Shown here: positions 42,023 through 53,922 of the stretch, piece after piece | Layout: each line of letters opens with the position of its first letter | Numbering within the stretch: position 1 is the first letter of the stretch | Source of the DNA: Laburnicola sp. R22_1 | Taxonomy: Eukaryota > Ascomycota > Dothideomycetes > Pleosporales > Didymosphaeriaceae | Direction of reading: 5' to 3' | Length of the DNA: 64,000 nucleotides | Assembly: GCA_014281115.1 (NCBI GenBank) | Contig: JACONQ010000008.1 | Span: 2,728,001-2,792,000, forward strand | Made by a program: the position numbers and the translations under genes | The notes under the pieces: model-generated | Seen by the model: the letters and a program-made list of their open reading frames with translations, nothing else | Told to the model about the DNA's origin: nothing | Database searches by the model: none

Positions 42023-45000
42023 ATGGTGGAACAACAGCAGCAGCATGCGCCTGGAGGCCACTACTCGGGCGCCAATCCCGTTCCGACTGTGAAGAAGTTC
42101 ATCGAAAACCTCGACAAGGACAAGGCCGAGAGGGACCGCAGGGTGGAGGAGCAGGAGGCTGCGAGGAGGAAGCAGAACGGCGCGTCGGAAGATGCCGTGC
42201 CACACAGGCCAGCGAAAGCGGGCGTTGAGGGCACACGGAAAGTAGTTACGGATCCTACGACAGGGCGAGAAGCCACTATTGAGGATGTGAGCAAGTCGAT
42301 GATGAACCAGGTCGAGAATCCTCAGGTATCATGGCCCTCATTCAAAACTAAGCCTTCATTGTGCTAATCTTCTCAAGATCTCTGTGCCCAACGCGAATCT
42401 CGACAAAGATACGGTATGATTGCGCACCTCTACTTGGCTATTGACGTGCTCATCTCTTGCAGCCTATAAAGTCAGACCCCCACCAGTCGCTGGAGGACTA
42501 CAAGTACAGCCAAGATGTCACCGCCCCTCCCGACCCGGTCGCAGAAGGAACCACCTCCGACGTGCCCATCCATGGCGAGAAGACCAATATCATGTTTCAT
42601 CCGACACCGTCCGTCAGCTACGAGCCGATGTTCGAGGCCTTGGAGAAACGAGGGACCATTTTATGTATTGGCATACTAGTGGCCACCGTCGTGGTGGGAT
42701 ACATGTTCGGCGGAAGCTTGATGGGCCTCGTACCGTTGGGCATGTGCTTATCCTCCGGGGTGTACTTGTGGATCAAAGAGGTCATACGAAGCGGAAGAGA
42801 GGTAGAATGGAGCAGCGAGCAGACGCGAGGCCAAATTGTAGGTTCCTATCATGCAATAATGCTCCCATGCTAATCTGCATAGGCCACAGCCAATCTACTC
42901 CCAGAGTCCGTCGAGTGGATGAACACATTCCTCGGCATCGTGTGGGGGTTGATCAATCCGGACATGTTCCAAGGTATCGCTGATATGCTTGAGGACGTTA
43001 TGCAGGCCTCCGTACCCACCATCATCGAAAATGTCCGAGTCGCCGAGATCAACCAAGGAAGCAACCCCCTCCGGATTCTCAGCTTGCGAGCCCTTCCAGA
43101 TACCCATATGACGGATATGAAGCAGGCCATACACGAGGAGAACAAGAAAACCAAAGATCCCCAAGAAGCTGCTGCAGACGAGGAGGGAGGTGATTACTAC
43201 AACCTGGAAGTGGCATTTGCCTATCACGCTGAGGCGGCTGGAAAGCGAGCTTCGGATAAAGCACGTAACATGCATATGCAATTGGTGTTCTACCTTGGGG
43301 TTAAGGGGCTCTTTGGTGTTCCCCTTCCGATCTTTGTTGAGCTTCAGGGGTTGGTCGGAACGGTTCGATTGCGGATGGCCATGACACCTGAGCCTCCTTT
43401 TCTGAAGACTTTGACCTTTACGTTGATGGGTGCTCCTCAGGTTGAGGCTGGCTGCATTCCGATGGTCGAGAAGGGTGTCAATATTTTGAACCTTCCTTTG
43501 ATCAGTAACTTTGTCAACTATGCTATCAAAGCCGCGGCTAGCAGTACGTATTTGGGTATTTTTCTCAGTCTGACCATCAAGCTAACAATCACAGTGTATG
43601 TTGCTCCGAAATCGATGTCAATCGATATGCGCGCCATCCTACAAGGCGATTCTGTCCAGAAGGACACCGAGGCTATCGGAGTTATGTGGATCCGGATTCA
43701 CCGTGCTGTTGGTCTCAGCAAACAGGATCGCCGCGGCTCAAAGCACGGCGGAAGCGACCCTTACATCACGCTCGCTTTCAGCAAATATGGCAAACCCATG
43801 TATTGCACGCGCGTCATCACCGATGATCTGAACCCTATCTGGGAAGAAACCGCGGCTCTACTCGTCACTCCGGACCTGATCAAAGCTAACGAGAACCTCA
43901 GTGTTGAACTGTGGGATTCGGACCGGCATACTGCCGATGACATCTGCGGAAAGGTCGAGCTATCCATGCAGAAAATGATTCAACACCCCGGAAAGATGTA
44001 CCCTCAAACTTCTAAGCTGGCCGGTATGGATCCTGACAGCGAAATGCCCGGCGAGCTTCACTGGGAAGTGGGTTACTTTGGCAAGCCCAAGTTCCGTCCC
44101 GCTCTAAGGACTGATGGCAAGGATCGCTCTCTGCCAAACGAGCTGAAAGATGAGGCCAAGTTGCAGGACGACAAGGGCGTTATCAACTCCGAAGAGGACG
44201 ACGCGGTTATGCACACCCCTCCCGACCCACTTTGGCCAAGTGGCATCTGTAGCGTCGTCGTTCATCAAATTGCGAATCTCGAGCTCGAGAATGTCAAGGG
44301 TACAGTCGGCTCTCGCAAAGGCCGCGAATTCGAGCCTGCAAAGCCGTATGGTGAAGCCACTGAAGAGACGGGAGGTGAACTGCCCACTAGTTATTGTACC
44401 ATTCTGTACAATGACGAGTTGGTGTACAAGACACGTTCAAAGGCCGTGTCTTCGCAACCTATTTTCAATGCGGGTACGGAGCGGTTTATTCGCGACTGGC
44501 GCTCCGCTATTGTTACTGTCACTGTCCGCGATCAGCGTAACCGTGAACATGACCCCATCCTTGGTGTGGTCCCTCTGAAACTCTCGGACATCCTTGAGAC
44601 GAGCTCGCAGGTTACGCGCTGGTACCCACTTGACGGCGGCGTTGGCTTTGGCCGTATCCGCATCGCGTTGCTCTTCCGCAGCATCGAAACACGCCTACCT
44701 CCCCACATGCTGGGCTGGGACGTTGGTACCTTCGAATTCCGCTCTGATCGTATCCTCGCTCTCGGTTATAAGCACGCCGCTAAGCTCAAGCTGCGAACAG
44801 GTGGAAGTACTGGCAAAATTGGCCGTACGGGAGCCCACAGGCTCGACGAGGGCGATGGCCACTACTGGGACCTGAAAGAGCACAATGGAAAATACAACGT
44901 GCGCATGCCCGTCAAGCACCGCTACCGGTCCCCCATCGTCTTCGAGTTCCACACTGCAAACAAGCGCAAGGCGGATGCTTACGCCGTCATATGGCTACAA

Positions 45001-46133
45001 CATTTCATCGACAATGAGGATGCGGACATCAATATTCCTATCTGGACAACATCCTGCCCTGCCCGTCTAACGCAGAACTACATCACCGAAGACAATTGCC
45101 ACCAGGAGCCAGGATTGGAGGATCTCGAAGAAGTCGGACGTCTCCAATTCCGCGCGCGCTTCAAAGCCGGCATGGACGAATCGCACGACCGCTTCATCGT
45201 CGACAACCAATCCCGCGAGACGTATGAGACGTGGGAAGCCTGTCTCACAGAAGGCGTCCGCACTCGCAAGGTCGAGAAAGAGCTCCCAGACCGCGTCCAA
45301 CAACTGCACAACGAGTCTCTCACAGAGGGCCGCGACATCCTCAAGAATGCTGACGTCGAAGAGAAGAGGAAGTGGCTCTCAAAAGACGGCGCCGATTGGT
45401 CGGGTGCTTTTGGCCATGACCCCAAGGCGTACCAGGATACGAAGGGCAAGAAGAGGAGGGAGCCCGGCCGAGACGAGCCCCTACACGATCCATTCCACCC
45501 TTCTTCCGACGAGGACAACGATACCGATAGCGGCGACTCGGACTCGCCGTCCGACATTGGAGTCGAAGACGCAGACACAGTCGGCACCGCGCAAAACATG
45601 TCTGGCGGACCCGGCGGCGGCAAACTAGCACGCAAAGGCAACACAGACGGAAAAGACCAAAGCACAGATCCCCAAAACGGAAACCTAGGGACCCAAGACC
45701 ACCCCAACGGATACAACCTCAAGCACCCCGAAACCGACCTCTCGCCCGACGGTCCACCGCGCATGTCACAATCCACAGCCCGCACAGACCACTCCCATAA
45801 CACCAACACTACGTCCTCGTCGAACGGCGATGATGGCTCGTCTCCGCTCTCTAGCAAGCAAATCAGCAGACAGAATAAGAGGAATGAGGCGCGGGCGCAG
45901 AGGGGCTTGATGCAGTGGAAGCCGGCGCGGAATGCGAAGTTTGCGAAGAATCAGACGAAGATTGGGTTTGAGAAGTTGAAGAAGAGGGTTACGGGCGGTC
46001 TTGAGGGGAGGCAGCCGGGTGTGGAGACTGGTATGTTTTTAAATTTCCTTTTTCTTTTTTCTTTTTGTCTGTAATTGTTCTTTTTCTCGGATGGGTGATG
46101 GAGACTAACTTTTTGGTAGAAACTGGGACTTGA
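42023..46133 (+). CDS. SMP/C2-domain membrane-contact protein (Mug190/tricalbin-like)
   Basis: Predicted ER-anchored lipid-transfer protein at membrane contact sites. Exons 42023-42325, 42378-42413, 42463-42837, 42883-43543, 43595-46030 and 46120-46133 give 1274 residues; all phases agree. Layout: coiled, charged N-terminus; membrane hairpin (~178-217); SMP lipid-transfer domain (~240-460, 'ESVEWMNTFLGIVWGLINPDMF' to 'NLPLISNFVNYAIKAAAS'); first C2 domain (~480-590, 'GSDPYITLAFSKYGKP', 'LNPIWEETA', 'WDSD'); a second C2-like domain (~670-810); then a conserved 'DVGTFEFRSDRILALGY' region and an acidic/basic disordered tail. The order matches S. pombe Mug190. Intron 43544-43594 is 51 nt and stop-free; removing it restores 'AAASMYVAPKSM'. 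Exon 2 is 36 nt and the last exon 14 nt. Confidence 0.9.
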
Positions 46134-46578
46134 TTGACTTTATGTTTGTTCGGATGGGATGAGGTAGTAGCTGGATAGATGTAGACGTGTTTGTGAGGAC
46201 TCGCTTGATGCTAGCAGGCCAAGCTGGACGAACGGCGGGTATGGAGGAAAGTAATGGGCCTTGGAGATGAGATGTGCGTGGTTAAGAGATTATACCTACT
46301 ATTCACGAATTTTTCTTTCTTTCAAGGAGCATGAATGATAACGGACGGACAGACGGCATCTGCACGCACGCAAGGACAGGACAAGCTTACGAATGGGGCT
46401 AGGGTAATAGTAGCATAATTTACACGCTTCATACTTACTTACAGTACTCGTCTCGTCCCTTTGGTGTCCTGTACTGTGCCGTACTGTACTATACCATACC
46501 ATACCGTACACTTTTTCTTTTCCAGTTTACTCTCTAGCCCCAACCAAGCTCAGGTCCACGTCCGACTACGTCCCTCAT

Positions 46579-46594
46579 GCATGCATGCATGCAT
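46579..46594. repeat. Short tandem repeat (ATGC)n
   Basis: About four ATGC units, self-complementary. Confidence 0.8.
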
Positions 46595-46970
46595 ACCGGC
46601 CCCCTTCTCCTTCCTTCCCCTTGTCCGACACTACACCACACCACACGATACGCCTCACTTAATCCATTTTTTATTCGTGTTTTCCCTGCCTAGTGCAGGA
46701 AAGTATGCCCACATGCATGCATATATGGACGCGTGACGCAGACGTTGGCTTTTCGGGGTCGGGATTATGATGTGTGTGATCTTACTCCGTCTCCGTGTGA
46801 AGTGTGAAGGGAGGTGCATGCATTTGGGCCCCCATCCCCCCACCTGTGTGACGGCTGGTTGGCGGGTTTGACGCCCTGATGTGGTGGGATATGCGCTGAG
46901 CTGAGGCTGACATGGCACGAGTGTGACTGTGAAGGAGTGACTGTGCCAGTGACGGAGGGTTGCCAACCAG

Positions 46971-46993
46971 ACTCAGACTCAGACTCAGACTCA
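46971..46993. repeat. Short tandem repeat (CAGACT)n
   Basis: Nearly four units of CAGACT in intergenic DNA. Confidence 0.8.
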
Positions 46994-49656
46994 AGAGGTT
47001 GGGTGCTAGCCAGCTAGCCAGCTTAGCTAGGTAGGTAGGTAGCTGCCCCCGCGGCACCACCATGCACACGGGCAAAGAACGAGGTCGTGCCACATGTAGG
47101 CACCTGTTCTCCGTATAGGATGGCTGGGGCAAGGCGGGTCCAAACAGCTCGCTCGTCGCGAGGCAGCTCTTTACATGGCTGCCTGACTTTCTGCCCTAGG
47201 AGATAGATGCAAAGACTCGATTGATCCATGTAGACTAGACTGTACGTGGGGTGGGGCATGCAGAGATGGGAGCCAGGGAGCCAAGTCATAATCCGGAGGC
47301 ACAACACACCGCTTCTACGCGCCCCAATTTGCGGACCGCGACCAGGCGGCGCCATACAGACCATACCAGGCAAACATTGCTGCATTGCACCCCTGTCTAT
47401 CATGTGGGGGGCATCTGGACAGACTCGCTCATGCGGCATGATCGTGTGGAGTGAGTGGCGCCTAGCCCCGACGCTTCCCCCGAACAGAACAGTGACTGAC
47501 TGACTGACTTTCCGACAATCATCCGACCAAGGCATCTATTGTCCGCTCGGATATCGCGTTTGTTCTGTTTGTGCCACTATGTCTCGGTGCTGCACAAGTT
47601 TTCTGGGGCCTTCGTTATAGCAAAGTTGCACCGAGGCCTAGTCCAGGGCGCGTATACATTACCGATAGGCATGCACCTTTCAAAGTCTGCCTAATTCAAT
47701 TGAGCTAGCTGCCCCAAGTCCTTCCATGTGACCACCTCTTCGGATTTCCACGAGCTCTGGACGCTTCCAAGAGCTGAGGCGGAGGTCCGCGTCCACTCCT
47801 CACGCGTTCAAGTGCTGTGTGGCGTTATTTTCGGGAAAAAGAACGTGGCGCATAAGGCGGCACGGTCAGCGGTCGAACTTGGCAGGGCTGTCATGCTGTA
47901 CAACGTCTCTGGGTTCGAGGAGCCTGGTAGCGCCCGATCGTGGTTGCTGTGCCGCGCGCTAAGTCGGACGGCATGGTAGGTAGGGTGGGACCCGGTCTCC
48001 ATAATCGTAAGAAGGAACCTTGATCGGGAGGTTCTGTTCAGCCTTATTGAAGCCGAGACAATGAGGGCGGACGCTATCAAAGCCTAATGTGTCTCGGATG
48101 TTGTCCAAGTAGTGAGAGTGAGAGGGGCATAGGTAGAACGAAGAAAATGAGTCGACAACTAGTACGCATGCATTCATACCTCCTAGTTCGGACGCTTTTC
48201 AGTGTTCATACAAGACTTCCATGAAGGTTTAAAGCCTGTGCGCTGTTCGCGCACTTCTTGTGTGAGAGTAGAACCTGCAGAGATAACATCATGCTACCCT
48301 ACGTCAGAAGCGGCCGATAAGCGCCAAAAATTTACCGTTCGAATAGCCCGTAAAAGCTTGAGCTGAAAAGACTGGTAGCGAAAGCAGACATCTGGACGTT
48401 GGGATACAACATGGGGCGTACATGCCTGAACCTGGTGCTGACCGCGCTTGCATGCATGCAGGCGCATGAGTGAACGATCATGTGACATGTACGATGTCTA
48501 TGGCGCTTGCTTTGAATATCGCGTTTGCCGAGTTCGGATATAGCAGCATGCACGCCCGTGGCATTGTCCTGCTTCATTCTGCCGGCTCATTGCACCCTGT
48601 GCCCACACTTCCCAAAGTAGCCTCACTCGAGCCCCCATCTACTCGTTTGCCTGCAACAGCTGACTGAGAATTAGCACAACAGTTGACATGGACGGTAGGA
48701 TACTGTTCACTGGAAGTGTTGTCAGATGGGATCGACCGTACCGGCGGAGAGCCGTACCGGCGCTTAACATCCTTGGCTACCCAGCCATGTTCTTCAGACA
48801 TGAGACAGCCCACGCAATCCCAACGTCCCGGAATCTTGGTTGACAGCTAAGTGAGGCGCTCAGGGCTGAGAGAAGTGGGGGTGGTGGGGGAAGGCATGAT
48901 CGGAAGCAGAAACTCGTCTCGGAGGCCTCGCACTGGCACTCTATCCAGCATTGTGCTTCGCCAAATGGCTTCTAGAAGATCATACGTCTGCTTAAACCTT
49001 CACAGTTGAAGCCGCGCAAAGTCGTTGTCAATTGATACAGCTGAATATCGAAATCGAGCGCCAGTCGCATCGTTGTGTTGACCTTCATCTGAAGCATGAA
49101 TATGGTCCGACGGACCACTCGATAGCTGAAGGCTGTGTAACTTTGCCGTCTACCAGGCACGTTTGGAGAATATGAGACAACTTATGGCCGTAGAGAGTGG
49201 TGAAGAGCGGAGTAAAGAGCGTTGGCGAGGGAGGCTTGGGGTGCATAGGTCATTCTTCCGTCCCTGCGGTTGCTCTTTCCTCACTTTCGGGGACGCGCCC
49301 ACCATTTCCGTAATCAGTGTTGTCTCAACGTCCTGAGCTCACTATCGCGATTCAAGAGTGGAGAGAATTAACAGCAGGATTTCGGGGCGAAACTATATAC
49401 AACCAGGCGTGAGGGAACAAAAGTATGTATTCTCAAAGACTAAGTGACAACAATTTCAAAGGATAAACAACCCCTAGCAGATACCACCAATGGATGACTT
49501 GAGAGCGTCCCCTCAGCCAACTTGTAATGATCGAAAAGAATATAGAACCACGCGCTGTAATTCGCCACCGTATGCGATATTGGAGTCGTTGCTGACATGA
49601 TGTTGATAATGCGTGTTCAGGTTCGCCCCATAAGCTGTCACTTAATCAGTCACGGC

Positions 49657-49855
49657 TCAGTCAGGAAATGGAAATAGACTCACACGGCAATGTTCGCAAA
49701 CGTTGTTGGCAACGGGCGAAGTGGCGTTCATGGGAGGATGGCCCGGTGTCATATAATACCGGCATGGTCGAATGCTGTAGGCACCACCAGAGCTTCCGGT
49801 GCCTGCTGTCGGGGCACTTCCACCGGGAACACCTTGGCCATTAGGGTTCGACATT
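49657..49855 (-). CDS. Small uncharacterised protein with C-x2-C end
   Basis: Minus-strand ORF beginning at ATG 49855 ('MSNPNGQGVPGGSAPTAGTG', then 'YSIRPCRYYMTPGHPPMNA' and 'NNVCEHCR'). Gly/Ser/Pro-rich start, then an ordered-looking segment with three cysteines. Unspliced it has 65 residues. A good donor (GTGAGT) lies right after the CEHCR codons, with possible acceptors at 49630-49640, so the true C-terminus may be a few residues or ~40 residues different; I could not decide. No family recognised. It is supported only by composition and by a plausible pyrimidine-rich leader upstream on the same strand. Confidence 0.4.
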
Positions 49856-52800
49856 GTAGTATTGATAGTGTTGGTGCAGATGCTCGTTGGAAGGTTCAAA
49901 AGTGGCGGAGAGTTTGAATGCAAAGTAAGACCGAGAACTGATTGCAGACTGGAGTGAGTGATGGCTATGAGATCTGGAGAGAAGATGGCTAGATTTATAT
50001 GCGTCCAACTGTCCCATTCTCGTTGACAATACAATACTGTGCCACAGTGCTTTGCTCTCGGTGATGTCGAGCCGGGCACCACTAGGCAGATTCGCCCAGG
50101 TCAGAGGCATGGCTATCGTCTACTGAGTGACGACGTTCTCAGTCCGCGGCACGGGAATACCCGTCAGCTTTTGCAAAGGTCGAGCGGGAACGGCACTGAG
50201 GAAGTGCCACACGCCGCAGCCGCCAACCGCGGCGAATGCTACGCCTCTCCGGCACTGTGGAGGACACCCAAGGCATCGCTGAAGCCTGAGCAAACTGTTT
50301 TAGGGGCGTAATACGGACTTTGAAAGCCGAGAAGTCAACTTGTGTTTGGTATTGTGTCACTGAATTCTGTAAGAAAACTGTGGTCGTTAATAACTAAGCG
50401 ACCCAAATATCGGCCGCCTCGGCGTGTTGGCTCGTTGAATACATGAGTCAAATGGAGCTGGTCAGAATCGATCAACTGAAGTTATACTTATCACATAGTT
50501 GTGTTCTAGGATGACAAGATTCGTGTATTTTCTGTGCGCTAGTTAGTGGTTATGGAAAGGCAGTGATCGAGGTAAGTGTACCCACGCTCTTGGCATCCCA
50601 TGGCCACCATTAGCATGTTGTAGTCAACACAACTGATAGCCTGGCCCAGACTCCTTCAAAGTGTCTTGCTGCCGCTTCGACTAGAGTATGTCTCGATCGT
50701 GCCGGTCATTCGTCACAGGAGGTCAAACCAAGCGGAGTGTCTTCGAACGGATATATTCAAAACCTCAGCGTTTAAGAGACTGAGGACTGTGTAAACAAGT
50801 AATATGATGGCGAACGACCGAGAGAAAATGTCGGCGGATCGTTATCACAATGCGAGTCGTGGTAGGTGTATGGGGAAGCTACCAGCGGTCGACAAAGGCT
50901 TCGCTTTCGTATGTACCGACCACACTGAAAATTCACGAGCATGTTGCCTCCAAGATGAGGTCTCACCATTGTTGTATTATTCCAGATATCCACGAATCCG
51001 GTTGTTGAATTGCGAAGGTTGGAGGGGGCCCGGAAAGCTGCTTACTAAGGCCACATTCGGATGCAGCTTCCACGAGCTGGCGTTAGGACCCACAGTATCA
51101 CAACATCTAAACGTTCGAGTGCGCGGCTGCACAAATGACCGACAACCAGGATCCGCGATTCTCGAAGGTATTTCTCGGATTTCCCCTAATAACCGCTCCT
51201 GCACTCTACCGGTTCTGGTACTGCGTTTATGCCATTGGTCGCTACGCAATTTACGAGAACAATTGGCAATGGAGCTAACACGGCTGCAATTTCAGAGGCC
51301 ACCGCCTAGACCAAACGAGCTGCGAACAATCCAGGACACCCAGGGCAAGATTGGCACATGGGAAGCTGTTGCTGCTAGCGAGGAAGTATGTATGGATCCC
51401 ACGTGTGATCACTGATAATACAGTTTCTCGGTGCGATTATTAGTCCCGGCGGCTCTGCATAATGCACCAGAATAACCCACCGGAGCGAAGTCGATTTCTG
51501 GATGCCGGGTCCAGTCACTCGAGATGGGCAGGCTGCAGCATGCAGAGCGTCGACAGGTGTGTCGAGCACCAGGATACCGCTCGGCAGCGTCTAGGGTCAT
51601 GGACGAGCGACGACGAAGGCTGGAAGCCAGCAAGTTATGAGGTTAGCAGCCAACGCTGCCATTGCGGCTCGGTGGCTGCAGCGTATCTGGATAGTTTACC
51701 TTTGTACTTGTCCTTGGGGCTACCTATCTCGATGCCGTCTTGCCCGACGATGCCGCCAGCGGTACCCCGTGTGAGGCCCTGATAGCGAGTCAGCCTCAAC
51801 CAGGCACCCAGGCATCCTCGGGACTCGGGAGGCCAGGCTACGGTGGGCCAGGGACAAACAGTGCCATGTCGACGCGGATGCGAACGCGAACACACGCAAG
51901 TGCCAGTAACAGCGGACGGCGAGAGAGCAACGCAGCGCAGGATGAAGGAGAGAGCCGGTGCCGTCTTACAGGACCTGGGCCCGCTACCGCGACCGCTCTG
52001 GAGACCAGCCATTACCCCGCAAGCCGGCTGGGGATTGTTCGTTCAGGCACGAGAGAGGCAGCATGCACCCACGGCACCAATGCACCACGGCACCCCCACC
52101 ACAGGCAGCGTGCCCAAAGCGTGGCCGTCGCCGATGCGGTCTCTCACTCGCGCAGGTCTCACTCCAGGGCTCCCGCTCCCTCGTGCTCACGTGCCCCCTC
52201 CGCTGCAGGTGAGGTCGCCCGTCGAGCCGCCGTCGAGTCGCCGTCGCCTCTTGTTCCTCGGCCGCTGAGCAGCGAGTGCAGATTGGGGCAAGCCACCCGC
52301 CGAGGGCATCGCACGCCGCATGTCCACGGCGCGCGCTCAAGCCTCGATCAGCGCCCATGGCGCGCACTCGGATCACCTGGCGGCGGGCTTGGATGCGCGC
52401 CTGTGTCGTGACGGAACGAAGTGTGGTTGCGTGATCGATTAGCGTCGGCCGCCACAGGGCAGGATGGCGTGCAGAGCGGTCGTGGTCGTGGGCGACGAAC
52501 GGAGGGAGGGCAGAGGCAGACGCTCAGCTTCATCAACAAGACGCTGCAGCACGCCCGATGGTGCGCCCAGCAGCGCGCGTGGGGTCCCCCCTCTGCGCGC
52601 CCGGGTGGACGCTGTCATATCGCAGACTCAGCGTTATCCGTCCGCCTGCTCCCAGGGGAAAGGAACTGCCAAGCGATGCGGAGCGGCCGTCCGTCACTGG
52701 ACGTCAACTCGCTGCCACACTCGACCAGCATCGCCAGCCCATGCGCCCCAGAGCGCACGCCGGGCTCCCGAGGCACGCAGGCAGCCAGCGCTGGAGCCCG

Positions 52801-53922
52801 CTGCCACCGCCGCTGCGTCGGCCGCATCACCTTGCCATGGTTGCGGCCAGCCTTCGCAACACCACGCGCCCATGTCGCGCTGTGCTGTGAGCATGCCCCT
52901 TTCTGGCACTGTCTGCCCTCCCTCTGAGACTGCGCTCCGAACGCCGAGCTTCAAGCCTTCAACGTCCCGCGGACGTTGCTCGAGCTAGCCTCGCTCGCCG
53001 CCGCTCCCGCCGCGCTGCGGGGTCCCAAGAGCGCCTGTTCCTTAGGTACTGGCGCGAGGCGGTCCACGAGGAGTGTCGCGCGGCCTAAATGCTGCACGCG
53101 GCTCCTGCAAGTGGCAGCGCCCGCAGTTGCTGCCGAGTTGGCCTGCTGTGCTGGCGCACAACTAGAAGCTGCTCCTTTTCTATACGGCTTCGATGCAAGC
53201 CTCCAGCATGGGCGCTCAGCCCTCTCCCTTCGGTCGGCTCCGCTGGCCATATCCCCGCGCCATTCGTCCCTGGCCGTCGGCAAGGTGCGCTTTGCAGGCG
53301 TCATGGCCGAACAGACCTATGGGCACCCATGCTAGAGGGAACTCATAACACGCCGTTTCCTATGGCTTGGGCCGCTCGCCGCTCCGAGCTAGCCATCCGC
53401 AAGATCGTCTGCGCGCGAATACTGATTGGTGGCCGTCGAGCGCCTTCTCCGTCGTGCATCTTCAAGGGCCAGGACGCGAAGAGCACGATGTAACATCGTG
53501 CCTAATCAAGGCCATTCGCCGCCATGGTGTGGGGTGGGTAGGGTCCTCCTGCAGCTTCAAGGTCCTGCTCGCCACAGAGCCCGAAGCTTCGGCAGGTTCA
53601 AGCTCAAGCACTCCTTCGACCCCCAGCAACTGCTCCAGAAGACCGCTGCAGGATGCACGCTAGGATATTACAGCGGTCATCTTGAGATGCAACCCCTTGG
53701 CAGCCTGTCCGGCTCCCGCTCTGATCTTCTTATCAAACCTGGGACCAAGCGCGCCCCTCAGCTAAATATTACCCACCGGACGCGCCTTCTTGCCTCTATT
53801 GAGCAACCACCCTCGTCGTTTGTTTATTATTCTTGCACCTTACTATATACTGTCCAACCATCTTGCTGCTGCTACATTGGAAGACACTTACCCTACCTTC
53901 ACCCACTATACCGACCGACATC
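49856..53922. other. 4-kb gene-poor region upstream of the Zn2Cys6 gene
   Basis: No convincing gene. A 203-codon plus-strand ORF (50804-51415) lacks domain-like composition and splice context. From about 51700 to 53700 the DNA becomes GC-rich and several long overlapping ORFs appear on both strands, all Arg/Pro/Ala/Ser-rich, as expected by chance in GC-rich DNA. The final ~500 bases are probably the long leader of the transcription-factor gene and contain several upstream ATGs. Confidence 0.45.

Larger units (their letters stand above)
46134..49656. other. 3.5-kb gene-poor region
   Basis: No supported gene. Simple repeats occur at 46579-46594 (ATGC) and 46971-46993 (CAGACT). A run of TAGGTAGGTAGGTAG is at 47029-47041, and TGACTGACTGACTGAC at ~47491-47506. 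ORFs above 60 codons are scattered on both strands, with no protein-like composition, start context or splice structure. Long non-coding transcripts or promoter DNA cannot be excluded. Confidence 0.5.

Noticed and set aside
50804..51415. 203-codon plus-strand ORF
   Set aside because: Mixed composition with many Cys/Trp/Arg and no recognisable motif, in a gene-poor stretch. I could not support it as a gene.
51740..52988. Several 100-220 codon ORFs on both strands in GC-rich DNA
   Set aside because: Mutually overlapping, Arg/Pro/Ala-rich, no splice or domain evidence; expected by chance at high GC.
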